A DNA stretch of 64,000 nucleotides from JASHVB01 sp963780805 (GCA_963780805.1 CAWADP010000014.1:62001-126000); one strand, 5' to 3'; shown: positions 37,173 to 46,098, counted from the first letter of the stretch. Numbers and translations: made by a program. The notes: generated by a model not told the origin, from the letters alone.

Positions 37173-38756
37173 ATGAAGGCATCTGGGACGGCGGCAAAGG
37201 CTCGGCACGATCGCGCCGGCAAGGGGGCGTCACCGGCAAAGCCGGTTGCCGCGCAGGCCGCACGCTCTCCCACGAAGACGGCGCCCGAGGCGAAGCACGC
37301 TGCCAAGCCAGTGGCACGGCCTGCCGCGACAGCGGTGGCAACCAAGAGCGCGCCCGTACAGAAGCCGGCGGCGGCAAAGTCGGTGGAGGCGGTACGCCCG
37401 GCGGCGGGGGCCAAGCCTGCGGGCGCTGCGCCTGCTGCCTTGGCCGCGCCCTCGGCTGAGGCTGCGGGCGTCGCCAGGGCTGCGTCGGACGCCAGGGTTG
37501 CGGATGTTGCCAGGGCTGCGGAGGTCGCCAGGGCTGCGTCGGACGCCAGGGCCCCATCGGGCGCCAAGGCTTTGCCGGATGCCAAGGCTGCCATGGATGC
37601 CAAGGCGCCACCGGCCGCCAAGACGGCAGCCAGGCCGGCCGTCACGGCCAAGCCCGCCGCCGCTGCCAAGCCCGCCGCCGCTGCCAAGCCCGCCACGGTC
37701 AGTGCCGATGCATCGCCAGCCGAGCGGGCTCCGGTTTCCGCGTCCCCGCCCGCGAGGGCGGCGACGACGCCCAGCGCAAAGCCCACAACGGCCGAGCCGG
37801 CAGCGCCGACCAAGCTTGCCACGGCCTCGGCCGCCGCCAATCCGCGGACGGAGGCAGACCCAGTCGACAAAACACCTTCCGTAGACACCGCGCCGGTGCA
37901 GCCCGCGGCCGCGGCGCCCGCTTCTGAGGCAGCGGCCCAGCCCGCGGCGAGCGCGCCCGCTACCGCCGCACCCACCGAGGCCGCCGCGCCGCAGGCCGCG
38001 CCCACGCAGCCTGGGGCGCCCCGATCAGGAGCGCCCCAGTCTGGGCCGCCCCAATCTGGAGCGCCCCGATCAGGAGCGCCCCAATCTGGGCCGCCCCAAT
38101 CTGGAGCGCCCCAATCTGGAGCGCCCCAATCTGGAGCGCCCCAATCTGGAGCGCCCCAATCTGGAGCGCCCCAGTCTGGAGCGCCACGTCCGTCCGCCGA
38201 CACCGCCCGCCGGTCCGGCGCGCCGATGCATACCGGTCCCATCACCGTACCGCGTCCCATGGCCAAGGCCGAGGTGTTCCACGAGGGCGACCACGTGGTT
38301 TATCCGACCCACGGCGTCGGCAAGGTGGAGCGCATCGCCACCGAGGAGATCGCCGGCCACAAGCTGGAACTGATCCACATCACCTTCGAAGAGAACCGGA
38401 TGACGTTGCGGGTCCCGGTCGCCAAGGCTCGCACCGCCGGCCTGCGCAAGCTCGCCACCCGCAAGTTGTTCGATGAGGCGCTGGCCGTGCTGAAGGGCCG
38501 TGCCAGGATCAAACGCACCATGTGGTCGCGCCGCGCACAGGAATATGAGGCGAAGATCAACTCCGGTGACCCGCTGGCGATCGCCGAGGTGGTGCGCGAC
38601 CTGCACCGCAACGCCGGCCAGCCGGACCAGAGCTTCTCCGAGCGGCAGATCTATGAAGCGGCGATGGAACGCCTCGCCGCCGAACTCGCCGCCCTGGATA
38701 AGACCGACAAGGCAACGGCGGCAACCAAGCTGACGGATTTCCTGAAGACCGTGTGA
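37173..38756 (+). CDS. carD: CarD-family regulator with long Ala/Pro/Lys-rich arm
   Basis: The last ~165 residues are a complete CarD protein: AEVFHEGDHVVYPTHGVGKV (RNA-polymerase interaction domain), FEENRMTLRVPVAKARTAGL, and IKRTMWSRRAQEYEAKINSG (DNA-binding helices). CarD stabilises open complexes at rRNA and other promoters. In front lie ~360 residues of Ala, Pro, Lys, Ser and Thr, histone-H1/PhaF-like in its first part (AKPAAAAKPAAAAKP), then an array of QSGAP pentapeptides. Usual alphaproteobacterial CarD proteins are about 165-200 residues or carry much shorter arms. The ATG at 37173 (GAGGTG upstream) is preferred; an upstream start at 37011 would run through the 13-bp repeat. Confidence 0.85.
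   Translation: MKASGTAAKARHDRAGKGASPAKPVAAQAARSPTKTAPEAKHAAKPVARPAATAVATKSAPVQKPAAAKSVEAVRPAAGAKPAGAAPAALAAPSAEAAGVARAASDARVADVARAAEVARAASDARAPSGAKALPDAKAAMDAKAPPAAKTAARPAVTAKPAAAAKPAAAAKPATVSADASPAERAPVSASPPARAATTPSAKPTTAEPAAPTKLATASAAANPRTEADPVDKTPSVDTAPVQPAAAAPASEAAAQPAASAPATAAPTEAAAPQAAPTQPGAPRSGAPQSGPPQSGAPRSGAPQSGPPQSGAPQSGAPQSGAPQSGAPQSGAPQSGAPRPSADTARRSGAPMHTGPITVPRPMAKAEVFHEGDHVVYPTHGVGKVERIATEEIAGHKLELIHITFEENRMTLRVPVAKARTAGLRKLATRKLFDEALAVLKGRARIKRTMWSRRAQEYEAKINSGDPLAIAEVVRDLHRNAGQPDQSFSERQIYEAAMERLAAELAALDKTDKATAATKLTDFLKTV
38026..38190. repeat. 15-bp minisatellite encoding QSGAP in carD
   Basis: About eleven copies of a 15-base unit such as CAATCTGGAGCGCCC, with CCGATCAGGAGC and CTGGGCCGCC variants near the left end. 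The last copies are nearly identical, suggesting recent expansion. Being a multiple of three, copy-number change alters only the arm length of the CarD protein. Confidence 0.85.
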
Positions 38757-38811
38757 TGCTGGTGTAGTGGGACTAACGCCTGGAATCCTGCCGGGCGCTT
38801 GCATTTATAAG

Positions 38812-38875
38812 AACATCCACCACAAAGACACGAAGGCACGAAGAAAAGCTGCTTCGTGTTTTCGTGGTGGATGTT
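38812..38875. terminator. Long imperfect hairpin after carD
   Basis: AACATCCACCAC at 38812 pairs with GTGGTGGATGTT ending at 38875, and inner ACACGAAG pairs with CTTCGTGT, giving a ~24-bp imperfect stem 56 bases after the carD stop. The CACAAAGACACGAAGGCACGA core resembles a widespread bacterial intergenic repeat, so it may be both repeat and terminator. Confidence 0.5.
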
Positions 38876-39630
38876 GCAAGCAGACGGATCAAGCTGACAG
38901 GGGAATTGTCAGGAACGAACCATCAGAGCCAATACGACAGCGCTTCGGCAACCAGGCAATTGGGTTTGAATTGTCAACTGACCGGAGTGGCAACAGACGC
39001 CCCATCGAATTACGGGACCGTCAAGGCAAAGCTCCCAACGCTTTACACAGATAAAGCCACGGAGCCGCGCAGGTATTTTCTGATTTTGCAACGACCTGCA
39101 GTGCGATGCGCGGTAGTATGACTATTTCTGTGACCTCTGGTGCGCCCCGAACGGCGCGAACACCTCGTGGGTGGAAGTCCCACCCGGGCAATGGTCGGTT
39201 GGCCCGGTAGCTGGCACGCGGCTTGGCGGGGTAACCGGCCGGGCCGAAGCCCTGCGACAAAGGCCGCTTCTGGCGGTTGAGCGAATTGACGGGCCGTAAC
39301 GTGTGTAAAGCCTGAGCAGGCCTCGAAAGGGAAGTCATGGACGCCGACCCGCCCAGAGTACGGGGAAGGCAGCACGGTTTGGGGAAGCAGCCGACAGATG
39401 CACCTGGACCGGTCCATCGGGGTAATGGGCACAGCACGTCGAGACAGGTGACGCGTAAGCGGGGGAGACCGGTGCGTGACGAGGGTAGCGACTTCAACGG
39501 AACTGCAAGGTGTCGGTCCGTGCGGGAGTTGGACAGGGTCGTAGTACCGCTGAAGCCGGGTAACGCCGGTGGAGGGAAGGACCCTGACTTCTGGTGCGTT
39601 TTCGAAGCGAACGAGGTGAGGTGATTGGCG

Positions 39631-39690
39631 ATGAGCCTGAGAACACCAGACTCAATCCGGACTTTGCAGAGGAAACTCTACGACAAAGCG
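39631..39690 (+). pseudogene. Group II intron reverse transcriptase, N-terminal fragment
   Basis: MSLRTPDSIRTLQRKLYDKA is the first 20 residues of a group II intron-encoded reverse transcriptase, in the correct place after domains I-III. After 39691 the frame runs into the inverted segment. The next residues of the protein (YDKVWRADILRHAHDLARAN) are found on the opposite strand, starting at 40186. Confidence 0.75.
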
Positions 39691-39691
39691 A

Positions 39692-40186
39692 CCGCAGCAT
39701 GTTGGCATCGACAATGCGGCGAGCAATCGAACCCATCAGCTCAGGGTGTGGGATGGTATCGAAATACTTGCTCAGATCGGCATCGACCACGTCGGTGTAG
39801 CCCTGCCGCAGCAAGTCCAGCACCGCCTGGATCGCCTGACCCCCACCACGTTTCGGCCGGTAGCCGCGCGCGGCCGGGTCCAGGTCCGCTTTAAAGATTG
39901 GATCCAGTACCAGTTTTGCCGCGGTCTGCACCACCCGGTCCCGAATTGTCGGGATACCGAGCGGCCGCTCGCCGCCGTCGGGCTTTGGGATCATCACCCG
40001 CCGCACCGGCTGGCACCGATACGTCCGTGTCCGTAGTTCCTCGCCCAGCCGGGTCAGCCAGTTCTGCAACCCAACCGTCTCGATCTGTTCGAACGTGACA
40101 CCATCCACCCCCGGCGCGCCTTGGTTGGCACGCGCCAGGTCATGCGCATGGCGCAGAATGTCCGCCCGCCAGACCTTGTCATACAT
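39692..40186 (-). pseudogene. Group II intron reverse transcriptase, inverted internal fragment
   Basis: The minus strand reads MYDKVWRADILRHAHDLARA, NQGAPGVDGVTFEQIE, VMIPKPDGGERPLGIPTIRD, RGYRPKRGGGQAIQAVLDLL and DVVDADLSKYFDTIPHPELM, then ARRIVDANML, where it stops at the junction. These are RT blocks 0-3. The YADD catalytic block, the maturase (X) domain and any endonuclease domain are absent. The fragment is about 155 residues of an expected 420-600. Confidence 0.85.
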
Positions 40187-40370
40187 TCAGCACGGAAGCG
40201 GTGTTCGGCGAGCTTGGTGTGCCGAGACGGCGACACCTGCGGCGCAAAGACGCCATGTCGTGAGTATGTCGTGAAGCCAGTCGGAAAGCCGGATGCGGGA
40301 AGTCCGCACGTCCGGTTTGATGAGGGGGGAGGGGAAACGGGCCGCTTACGCGGCACCGCGCCTGTCCTCG

Positions 40371-40853
40371 ACTCTACTGAAATCTGTGTTTCAAAACCTT
40401 CTACTGCACGCTCCTCTTCAGGTCGTGAAAACAGGGACAAGTATCGCGCTGATGAGTCCGCCGTCGCGGGTTTGTCCACAGGGCCTGACCAATGTATCGG
40501 CCGCATTGCATACAGTGCGGAAAATCATTCTGTGTGCTCCGCCGCGGCTTTATCTTTCTTCGTGATCCTCCGTGCCAAATACCTATGCCGGGGAAGAGCT
40601 CGGGTTCGGGGGAAAACGATGGAATTTCCTGGACTGTGGACCCGGTCACTAGGTACCTGACTGGAAAGTCATTCATTATAACCAAACGGCCGGTAAAGTC
40701 AAGCGGGAACGAGCGCCGTGCGAGCCGTACCAACATCGCACCGAATTCCCACGAACGAAGGACATGACCACATGAGCCCGGCGTTCCTGACCTTCGGCCG
40801 GCACCAGAAGTGACCACCATGCTGATATCATGGACGTGGGGTCTGGGCCTTGT
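40371..40853. other. Gap after group II intron
   Basis: No gene recognised. Sequence is less GC-rich than average. A short ATG frame near 40772-40813 (MSPAFLTFGRHQK) ends quickly and shows no family features. This stretch may be the disrupted original insertion site, since the RidA scrap that follows has lost its 5' part. Confidence 0.35.
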
Positions 40854-41093
40854 GGGCACCCGTCTCTGTACGATCAAGCGCGGGATGCATTGGCGACAAT
40901 CGACAATAATCTACGTGAGGCAATGGTTATGGTGATGATCTACACTGCCGACATAGACAAGAAGTCGGAGTTCAACCGCGCGTGGGATGAGTGGGTGGAT
41001 CGCAAGAATCTGCCGCTACGAGCGTGTGTTGAAGCGCGCTTGGAAAATGGCGATCTGGTCGACCTTGTGGTTCCGGCTGCCGTTGGGGGATAG
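40854..41093 (+). pseudogene. RidA/YjgF family remnant
   Basis: Reads YDQARDALATIDNNLREA, MVMIYTADIDKKSEFNRAWD, EWVDRKNLPLRACVEARLEN then GDLVDLVVPAAVGG. This is the C-terminal two thirds of a RidA (enamine/imine deaminase) protein, with the RACVEARL motif carrying the key Arg. The N-terminal third with its conserved strand is missing, and two to six residues seem deleted around LREA-MVMV. It lies just beyond the group II intron, between it and hisC. Probably non-functional. Confidence 0.65.
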
Positions 41094-41247
41094 CAACAGG
41101 CTTGGCGGTGCACGTGCCAGGCCCGCTCCGCAGGGGAGCCTTCCGCTGCTGCGAAGTTCCTGACTTCTGCGACAAAGCCCGCCGGCTGGCGATCGAGCGC
41201 CTCCCCGCGTTAGGATCGGCAACTGTCACAGAGCTGGGCCTGCCCCG

Positions 41248-42318
41248 ATGAACCCGTTTTGGAGCCACCTCGCGCGTGAGCTTTCGCCCTATGTGCCCGG
41301 TGAGCAACCGCGCGTCGCCAATCTGGTGAAGCTCAACACCAACGAAAGCCCGTTTGGTCCTTCGCCGCTCGCCCTGGAAGCGATTCGTGCCGCCGCGGCC
41401 GATGCCCTGCGGCTTTATCCCGATCCCGAGGCAACGGAACTGCGGCAGGCGCTCGCCGCCCATCATGGCGTGAAGCCCGAGCAGGTGTTCGTCGGCAATG
41501 GTTCTGACGAAGTGCTCGCGCATGCTTTTGCGGCACTCTTGAAACAGCCCAAGTCGCTGCTGTTTCCGGACGTGACCTATAGCTTCTATCCCGTGTGGGG
41601 GAAATTGTTCGACATCGCTTGCGAGACCGTGCCGCTGGATGAGGAAATGCGCGTCAGGGTCAAGGATTATCGCCGCGAGGCGGGATCGATCGTGATCGCC
41701 AACCCCAATGCGCCGACCGGCGTCGCCCTGCCGCGCGCGGAGATCTCCCAACTGCTCGCAGAGCATTCCGACATCCCGGTGCTGATCGACGAGGCCTATG
41801 TCGATTTCGGCGGCGAGAGCGCGGTGCCGCTGATCGCCGATCATCCGAACCTGCTGGTCGTGCAGACGATGTCGAAATCGCGCGCCCTGGCCGGCTTGCG
41901 CGTCGGCTATGCGCTCGGCGACGTGGGGCTGATCGAGGCGCTGCGCCGCGTCAAGGACAGCTTCAATTCCTACCCCCTTGGCCACGCCGCCCAGGCGGGC
42001 GCGACGGCGTCGGTTCGCGACGACGCCTGGTTCCGCGAGAGCTGCGCCAGGGTCATCGCAGGCCGGGAAGCGATGACCGCAGAATTGCGCAGGATCGGCT
42101 TCGTCGTTCTGCCTTCGAGCACGAACTTCGTCTTCGCCAGGCATGCGGCGCTAACCGGACCGAACTTCGCGGCGGCGCTGCGGGAACGTGCGGTGCTGAT
42201 TCGGCATTTCAACAAGCCACGCACGGCGCCCTGGCTGCGCATCACCGTCGGCACGGAACACGACACCCAGCGGCTGATCGCGGCGGCGCTGGATATCCTG
42301 GGAAATCGCCAGACCTGA
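41248..42318 (+). CDS. hisC: Histidinol-phosphate aminotransferase
   Basis: A 356-residue class I/II PLP enzyme. KLNTNESPFGPSPLALEAI near the N-terminus, NGSDEVLAHAFAAL (phosphate loop), IANPNAPTGVALPRAEI, LIDEAYVDFGGESAV (Asp to pyridine), and QTMSKSRALAGLRVGYALG with the PLP lysine are all typical of HisC, which transaminates imidazole-acetol phosphate with glutamate. The C-terminal WLRITVGTEHDTQRLIAAL also fits. It is isolated from other his genes. HisC-like enzymes can also serve aromatic amino acids. Confidence 0.88.
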   Translation: MNPFWSHLARELSPYVPGEQPRVANLVKLNTNESPFGPSPLALEAIRAAAADALRLYPDPEATELRQALAAHHGVKPEQVFVGNGSDEVLAHAFAALLKQPKSLLFPDVTYSFYPVWGKLFDIACETVPLDEEMRVRVKDYRREAGSIVIANPNAPTGVALPRAEISQLLAEHSDIPVLIDEAYVDFGGESAVPLIADHPNLLVVQTMSKSRALAGLRVGYALGDVGLIEALRRVKDSFNSYPLGHAAQAGATASVRDDAWFRESCARVIAGREAMTAELRRIGFVVLPSSTNFVFARHAALTGPNFAAALRERAVLIRHFNKPRTAPWLRITVGTEHDTQRLIAAALDILGNRQT

Positions 42319-42336
42319 TCTGTGAGGTGGGATCGA

Positions 42337-43548
42337 ATGAAGCCATTCCGGTTTGGCGTGAGCATCTGGCACGCGCAATCGCGGGCGGACTTTGTCGAGA
42401 AGGCCCGCAAGATCGAGGCGCTCGGCTACGACACGCTCACCCTGCCCGATCACCTTACCGACCGCATTGCACCGATGCCGGCCCTGATCAGCGCCGCCGA
42501 GGCGACCAAACACCTCCGCGTCGGCACCAACGTGCTCAACAACGATCTCCGCCATCCTGTTCTCGTCGCGCGTGAGGCCGCGGCCGTTGATCTCCTGACG
42601 GACGGGCGGTTTCAACTCGGCCTGGGCGCCGGGAGCATCCGATCCGAATACGAACAAGCGGGCCTCGCCTTCGATGCCGGAGCCACGCGGGTCGAGCGAC
42701 TCGCCGAGGCGGTCGCGATCATCAAGGGCTTGCTGAAAGGCGAGCAGGTGACGTTCGCCGGCCGGCACTATCGGGTTAGCGGTCACAACATCGCTCCGCT
42801 CCCTGTCCAGCAGCCCCATCCCCCGATCCTCATCGGTGGCAATGGCGAGCGCCTTCTCAGCCTTGCCGCACGAGAAGCCGACATTGTTGGCTTTTCCGGG
42901 ATAACTTTCCGACAGGGTGGCGCTGTCCCGCCGGACCTTTCCGGATGGCGTGTGGGGAGTGTTGATGACCGGGTGCGGCGGGTCCGTGAAATCGCCGGCG
43001 ACGAGCGATACACGCGGCTGGAGTTGAACGCGTTGGTGCAGCAGGTTGTCGTCACGGATGATCGCCGCGGGGCAGCCGAAGAACTGGCGAGCCGTTGGAC
43101 ACAGCTAAGTGCTGACGAAATCCTCCAAAGCCCCTATGTCCTCATCGGAACCGTTGACCAGATGGTCGGAGATCTACAGACGCGCCGACAGCGCTGGGGC
43201 ATCTCCTACTACGTTGTGCATGAGCCGTACCTGGATACTTTCGCTCCTGTCGTCGCCCGTCTCGCCGGTACCGTAGGGCGCTTCAATATCCAGTGCTCCT
43301 TTGTCTCGCAGGCAATCTCGCTGGCGGATGGCGTGAGCCGATGGCCTCCAGCCAGCGTAGTACGCTCCGCCTTTGCTCCCGATCCCCGGCGACGCCGCAT
43401 CCGCCGTTCAGCGCTCCCTGACCCGGAACATCGCGGGATGGTCGGGCTGCGTCGTGACGATCCCCACCGGCAGCACTGGCCGCGCATCCGCCAGCGCGAA
43501 TTCGAAGCGTTGCAGCAGCATGGCCAGCACCAGCACTGCCTCGGTTAG
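42337..43548 (+). CDS. LLM-class F420/flavin-dependent oxidoreductase with anomalous tail
   Basis: Luciferase-like monooxygenase fold: MKPFRFGVSIWHAQSRADFV, YDTLTLPDHLTDRIAPMPAL, RVGTNVLNNDLRHPVLVARE, LTDGRFQLGLGAGSIRSEYE and HPPILIGGNGERLL match the TIGR03621-like F420-dependent group. Homology ends at TFAPVVARLAG (about 43270). The frame then stays open for ~90 codons and overlaps the 3' end of the convergent P450 gene by 141 bases. A TAG lies one frame over at about 43275, so one base indel at the natural end is probable and the true protein would be ~312 residues. Confidence 0.8.
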   Translation: MKPFRFGVSIWHAQSRADFVEKARKIEALGYDTLTLPDHLTDRIAPMPALISAAEATKHLRVGTNVLNNDLRHPVLVAREAAAVDLLTDGRFQLGLGAGSIRSEYEQAGLAFDAGATRVERLAEAVAIIKGLLKGEQVTFAGRHYRVSGHNIAPLPVQQPHPPILIGGNGERLLSLAAREADIVGFSGITFRQGGAVPPDLSGWRVGSVDDRVRRVREIAGDERYTRLELNALVQQVVVTDDRRGAAEELASRWTQLSADEILQSPYVLIGTVDQMVGDLQTRRQRWGISYYVVHEPYLDTFAPVVARLAGTVGRFNIQCSFVSQAISLADGVSRWPPASVVRSAFAPDPRRRRIRRSALPDPEHRGMVGLRRDDPHRQHWPRIRQREFEALQQHGQHQHCLG

Positions 43549-44910
43549 CGCGAACTGCGCGCCCACGCAGACCCGTGGCCCCGCCCCGAACGGCAGGTAG
43601 GCAAACCGTGACACCGGCGGCGCATCCGGCATGAATCGGTCCGGATCGAACGCGTCGGGATCGCGCCACAGCTTGCGGTGCCGGTGCAGCACCCACGGCG
43701 CGATCATCACCACCGCGCGCTTCGGCAGATCGAAATCGTCCAGCCGGTCCGGACCGATCGCCTGGCGCACGATGGTGAAGGCCGGCGGATACAGCCGCAT
43801 TGCCTCGCTTACCACCGCCCTGGTCCGCACCAGGCGCGGCAGAACGTCCGTCGCGACCTCCGGTGCGATCGTCACCGCGCGTGTTTCCGCGGCTACGCGC
43901 GTTTGCTCCGCCGGGTCCTGGGCCAGCAGCGTCAGGGTCCAGAACAGGGTCACGGCGGTGGTTTCGTGCCCCGCCAGCAGCAGGGTCGCGAGCTGGTCGC
44001 GCAATTGCTCCGGCGAGAACCCGGCCCCGGTCTCCGGATCACGCGCGGCGCGCAGCAGGTCGAACAGGTCGCGCGGAGCCTCCGGCTGGGGCGCGCGCAG
44101 CCGGTCCTGCATGATTTGCTCGATCAGCCGCATCCAGCGCACCTGGAACCGGCGGCGCCGCAGGTCGCGTAGCGTCGGCACCGACGGCGGCAGCAGCATG
44201 TCCAGCAGGAACGGGCGCGACAGGGTAAGCCCGAACTCGGACAGGAGCCGGCGCAGCGGCGCGCCGAACGCCGCCATCTCGAGGGAGAACATGCTGCGCC
44301 CGGCAATCTCCAGCGTCAGCCCTTGCAGCGCCGCCAGCAGGTCTACCGGCGGATTGATCGAGCCTGAGGCGATCGACCGATCCGATGAACGATCCGTGGC
44401 CCCTGAAGCGGCCTGCGGAGCCGCACTTGGGGCCGTCCCTGGGACCATCCACCGATCCGTTGATCCCTGGCCCGCGTGCGCGGCCAGCAGGTCCAGCCGT
44501 TCCCGCGTCACCGCGACGATGTGGCGCGCCAGCATCGGCATCACCCGCGGCGCCAGCGCGGGGGCGATGGTGCGGCGTTGGAGGCGCCAATCATCGCCCT
44601 CGCTCAGCAGCAGGCCGTTGCCGGTGATCGGCCGCAGGATGCGGATCGAGGCCGGCGAGCGGCGATAGTTCCCCGGATTGTCCACCAGCACGCGATGGAT
44701 CGCCTCTGGTGCGTTCACCAGCACGTTGCGGCGTCCGAGGAAGTGCCGCACCACGAGGTCCTGCGTATAAGCCGCTTCCGTCCACATGGTCAGCGCGTTG
44801 GTGCGGATGGCGCGCAGGAATGCCGGCACCGACAGCTCCTGCGCCGGGGCAGGGGGCACCGGCGGCACCAGCCGTCCCGGGCGCGGCGGCGTAGCGGCGA
44901 TCTGGTTCAA
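43408..44910 (-). CDS. Cytochrome P450
   Basis: A 500-residue P450. I-helix LLLAGHETTAVTLFW with the proton-relay Thr, K-helix ExxR in SEAMRLYPPAF, and haem loop FGAGPRVCVGAQFAL with the Cys ligand. No membrane anchor is seen. Residues about 150-188 (STDRWMVPGTAPSAAP... SSDRSIASGSI) form an insert made of degenerate DRS/ATD repeats not expected in the family, probably another repeat expansion. Redox partners are not adjacent; FdxA at 36596 is a remote candidate. Substrate unknown. Confidence 0.9.
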   Translation of the reverse strand: MNQIAATPPRPGRLVPPVPPAPAQELSVPAFLRAIRTNALTMWTEAAYTQDLVVRHFLGRRNVLVNAPEAIHRVLVDNPGNYRRSPASIRILRPITGNGLLLSEGDDWRLQRRTIAPALAPRVMPMLARHIVAVTRERLDLLAAHAGQGSTDRWMVPGTAPSAAPQAASGATDRSSDRSIASGSINPPVDLLAALQGLTLEIAGRSMFSLEMAAFGAPLRRLLSEFGLTLSRPFLLDMLLPPSVPTLRDLRRRRFQVRWMRLIEQIMQDRLRAPQPEAPRDLFDLLRAARDPETGAGFSPEQLRDQLATLLLAGHETTAVTLFWTLTLLAQDPAEQTRVAAETRAVTIAPEVATDVLPRLVRTRAVVSEAMRLYPPAFTIVRQAIGPDRLDDFDLPKRAVVMIAPWVLHRHRKLWRDPDAFDPDRFMPDAPPVSRFAYLPFGAGPRVCVGAQFALTEAVLVLAMLLQRFEFALADARPVLPVGIVTTQPDHPAMFRVRER

Positions 44911-44921
44911 GCGCGATGCCC

Positions 44922-45191
44922 TCAGTCCCGGTCGGAGCGCGGCCTGGCGTTCTTGTGGATGATCGCGATGGCGATCAGCGTGAACGCCGCCAGCCGCAGC
45001 AGGTAGGTCCAGCTTTGCTCCTCACGCGGGATGTCGGCAATGATCAGCAGGGCCTGATTGAGCGCCAGCAGCCAGAATGCGGCCGTGAAGGCGGCGAACA
45101 GCGGGTCGCGGCTGCGGGTCCAGAAGCGGGCAAAGAACAATCCCGCCAGCAGAAATCCTGCCGTGATGCCGCCGGAGAAAAAGGCCGCCAT
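44922..45191 (-). CDS. DUF5985-type small membrane protein
   Basis: Eighty-nine residues with three hydrophobic helices: MAAFFSGGITAGFLLAGLFF, FAAFTAAFWLLALNQALLII and a C-terminal helix ending in basic residues. RFWTRSRDPLF and the Asn-Gln in ALNQ fit the DUF5985 family. It follows another member (45203-45463), eleven bases apart, in a three-gene minus-strand set. Role unknown. Confidence 0.65.
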   Translation of the reverse strand: MAAFFSGGITAGFLLAGLFFARFWTRSRDPLFAAFTAAFWLLALNQALLIIADIPREEQSWTYLLRLAAFTLIAIAIIHKNARPRSDRD

Positions 45192-45202
45192 AGCGGGCAC
45201 GT

Positions 45203-45463
45203 TTATTCGCTTTCCCAGATGAAGCCATATAGCAGGACGCTGACTGCCAGCAGGCTCGATGCCAGCCGCAGCGACAGCAGCGAGGTATTCGTTAACATTA
45301 TAATATCCACGAATACCAGCAGACTGTTCAGGGCCAGGAAGCAGAAGCACGCCCCGCTCCATAGCAGCAGCGCCTGGCGGTAGCGGCGATAGCTGGACAT
45401 CAGCAGCCACGCGCAGGTGGCGCTGGTAAGGAAGCAGAGAACGTAGACAATTGCCTCGAACAT
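45203..45463 (-). CDS. DUF5985-type small membrane protein (second)
   Basis: Starts MFEAIVYVLCFLTSATCAWL and has about three membrane helices; RRYRQALLLWSGACFCFLAL and NSLLVFVDIIML resemble DUF5985. Length 86 residues. The two DUF5985 genes in tandem after a small winged-helix gene make up an operon seen in other alphaproteobacteria, so the products probably interact in the membrane. Confidence 0.65.
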   Translation of the reverse strand: MFEAIVYVLCFLTSATCAWLLMSSYRRYRQALLLWSGACFCFLALNSLLVFVDIIMLTNTSLLSLRLASSLLAVSVLLYGFIWESE

Positions 45464-45474
45464 GGGCCTCGCCA

Positions 45475-45840
45475 TCAAGTGCGAAAGCGGAACGCGTCCG
45501 CGAAGGTGCGGATTTTGTCGTTGCGGCTGGACAGGATGGCGTTGGTCACCGCCATCGGCTTGCGGGCGTACAATGCGGCCAGAGCGTCGACCGCCTCGCC
45601 CAGGGTCGGCGATGCCGGACCGTAGCGGTACCGGCCGGCTTCATCCACCATGACCACGCCTTTGCTGCACAGCGTCGCCAAGCCTTCCGCCACGACACGG
45701 GTGGTGGCCCGCAGCGACGCGATGAGATCGGCGTCGTTCCAGGCCTGGTTCGGCGAACGATGCAGCAGCAGGAGAAGTTCCAGCGCCCAGACCGAGCCGA
45801 TCGCGTTGCGGACGAAATCCAGGATGTCGTCTTCGGTCAC
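45475..45840 (-). CDS. Small protein, probable winged-helix, upstream of DUF5985 pair
   Basis: About 121 residues beginning with a GTG start (VTEDDILDFVRNAIGSVW). ELLLLLHRSPNQAWNDADLI, TRVVAEGLATLCSKGVVMVD and GRYRYGPASPTLGEAVDAL look like a winged-helix DNA- or protein-binding fold (helix, recognition helix, wing). The C-terminal helix ends in KIRTFADAFRFR. It overlaps no neighbour but is 11 bases from the DUF5985 gene. I do not recognise a named family. Confidence 0.55.
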   Translation of the reverse strand: MTEDDILDFVRNAIGSVWALELLLLLHRSPNQAWNDADLIASLRATTRVVAEGLATLCSKGVVMVDEAGRYRYGPASPTLGEAVDALAALYARKPMAVTNAILSSRNDKIRTFADAFRFRT

Positions 45841-46098
45841 GCGGCACCGTGGAGAACAGCATGAAACGGGATCTGCGGCGGGTGCGGCCAATTAAAGACC
45901 AGCCGGACCGACGGAGGCAATCTATTGAAGCCGGGGAACGGATTTTGTTAAATCGCAACACTGTTTCTTGAGCAACTCAGTTTGCATCGGCATCCCGGCC
46001 TGTGCCTGGCGAAAACCGGGACCCCCGCTCCATCGGCTCTCGGCTTTTGCCGAGATCACGATCCTGTCTTGGTTATGGTGGTTGCTGGCCCCCTGTGG

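Larger units (their letters stand above)
39140..40370 (+). mobile_element. Group II intron, rearranged
   Basis: The 5' end GTGCGCCCCGAACGGCGCG followed by CTCGTGGGTGGAAGTCCCAC is the start and first stem of a bacterial group II intron. The 3' part carries a clear domain V at 40286-40320 (AGCCGGATGCGG-GAAG-TCCGCACGTCCGGTTT), with domain VI behind it. Both lie on the plus strand. In between, the intron-encoded reverse-transcriptase gene starts in plus orientation (39631) but from about 39692 to 40187 the sequence is inverted, and the catalytic part of the gene is missing. The element is thus about 1.2 kb rather than the usual 2-2.5 kb, and cannot encode its own protein. Exact 3' end is uncertain. 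Confidence 0.8.
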
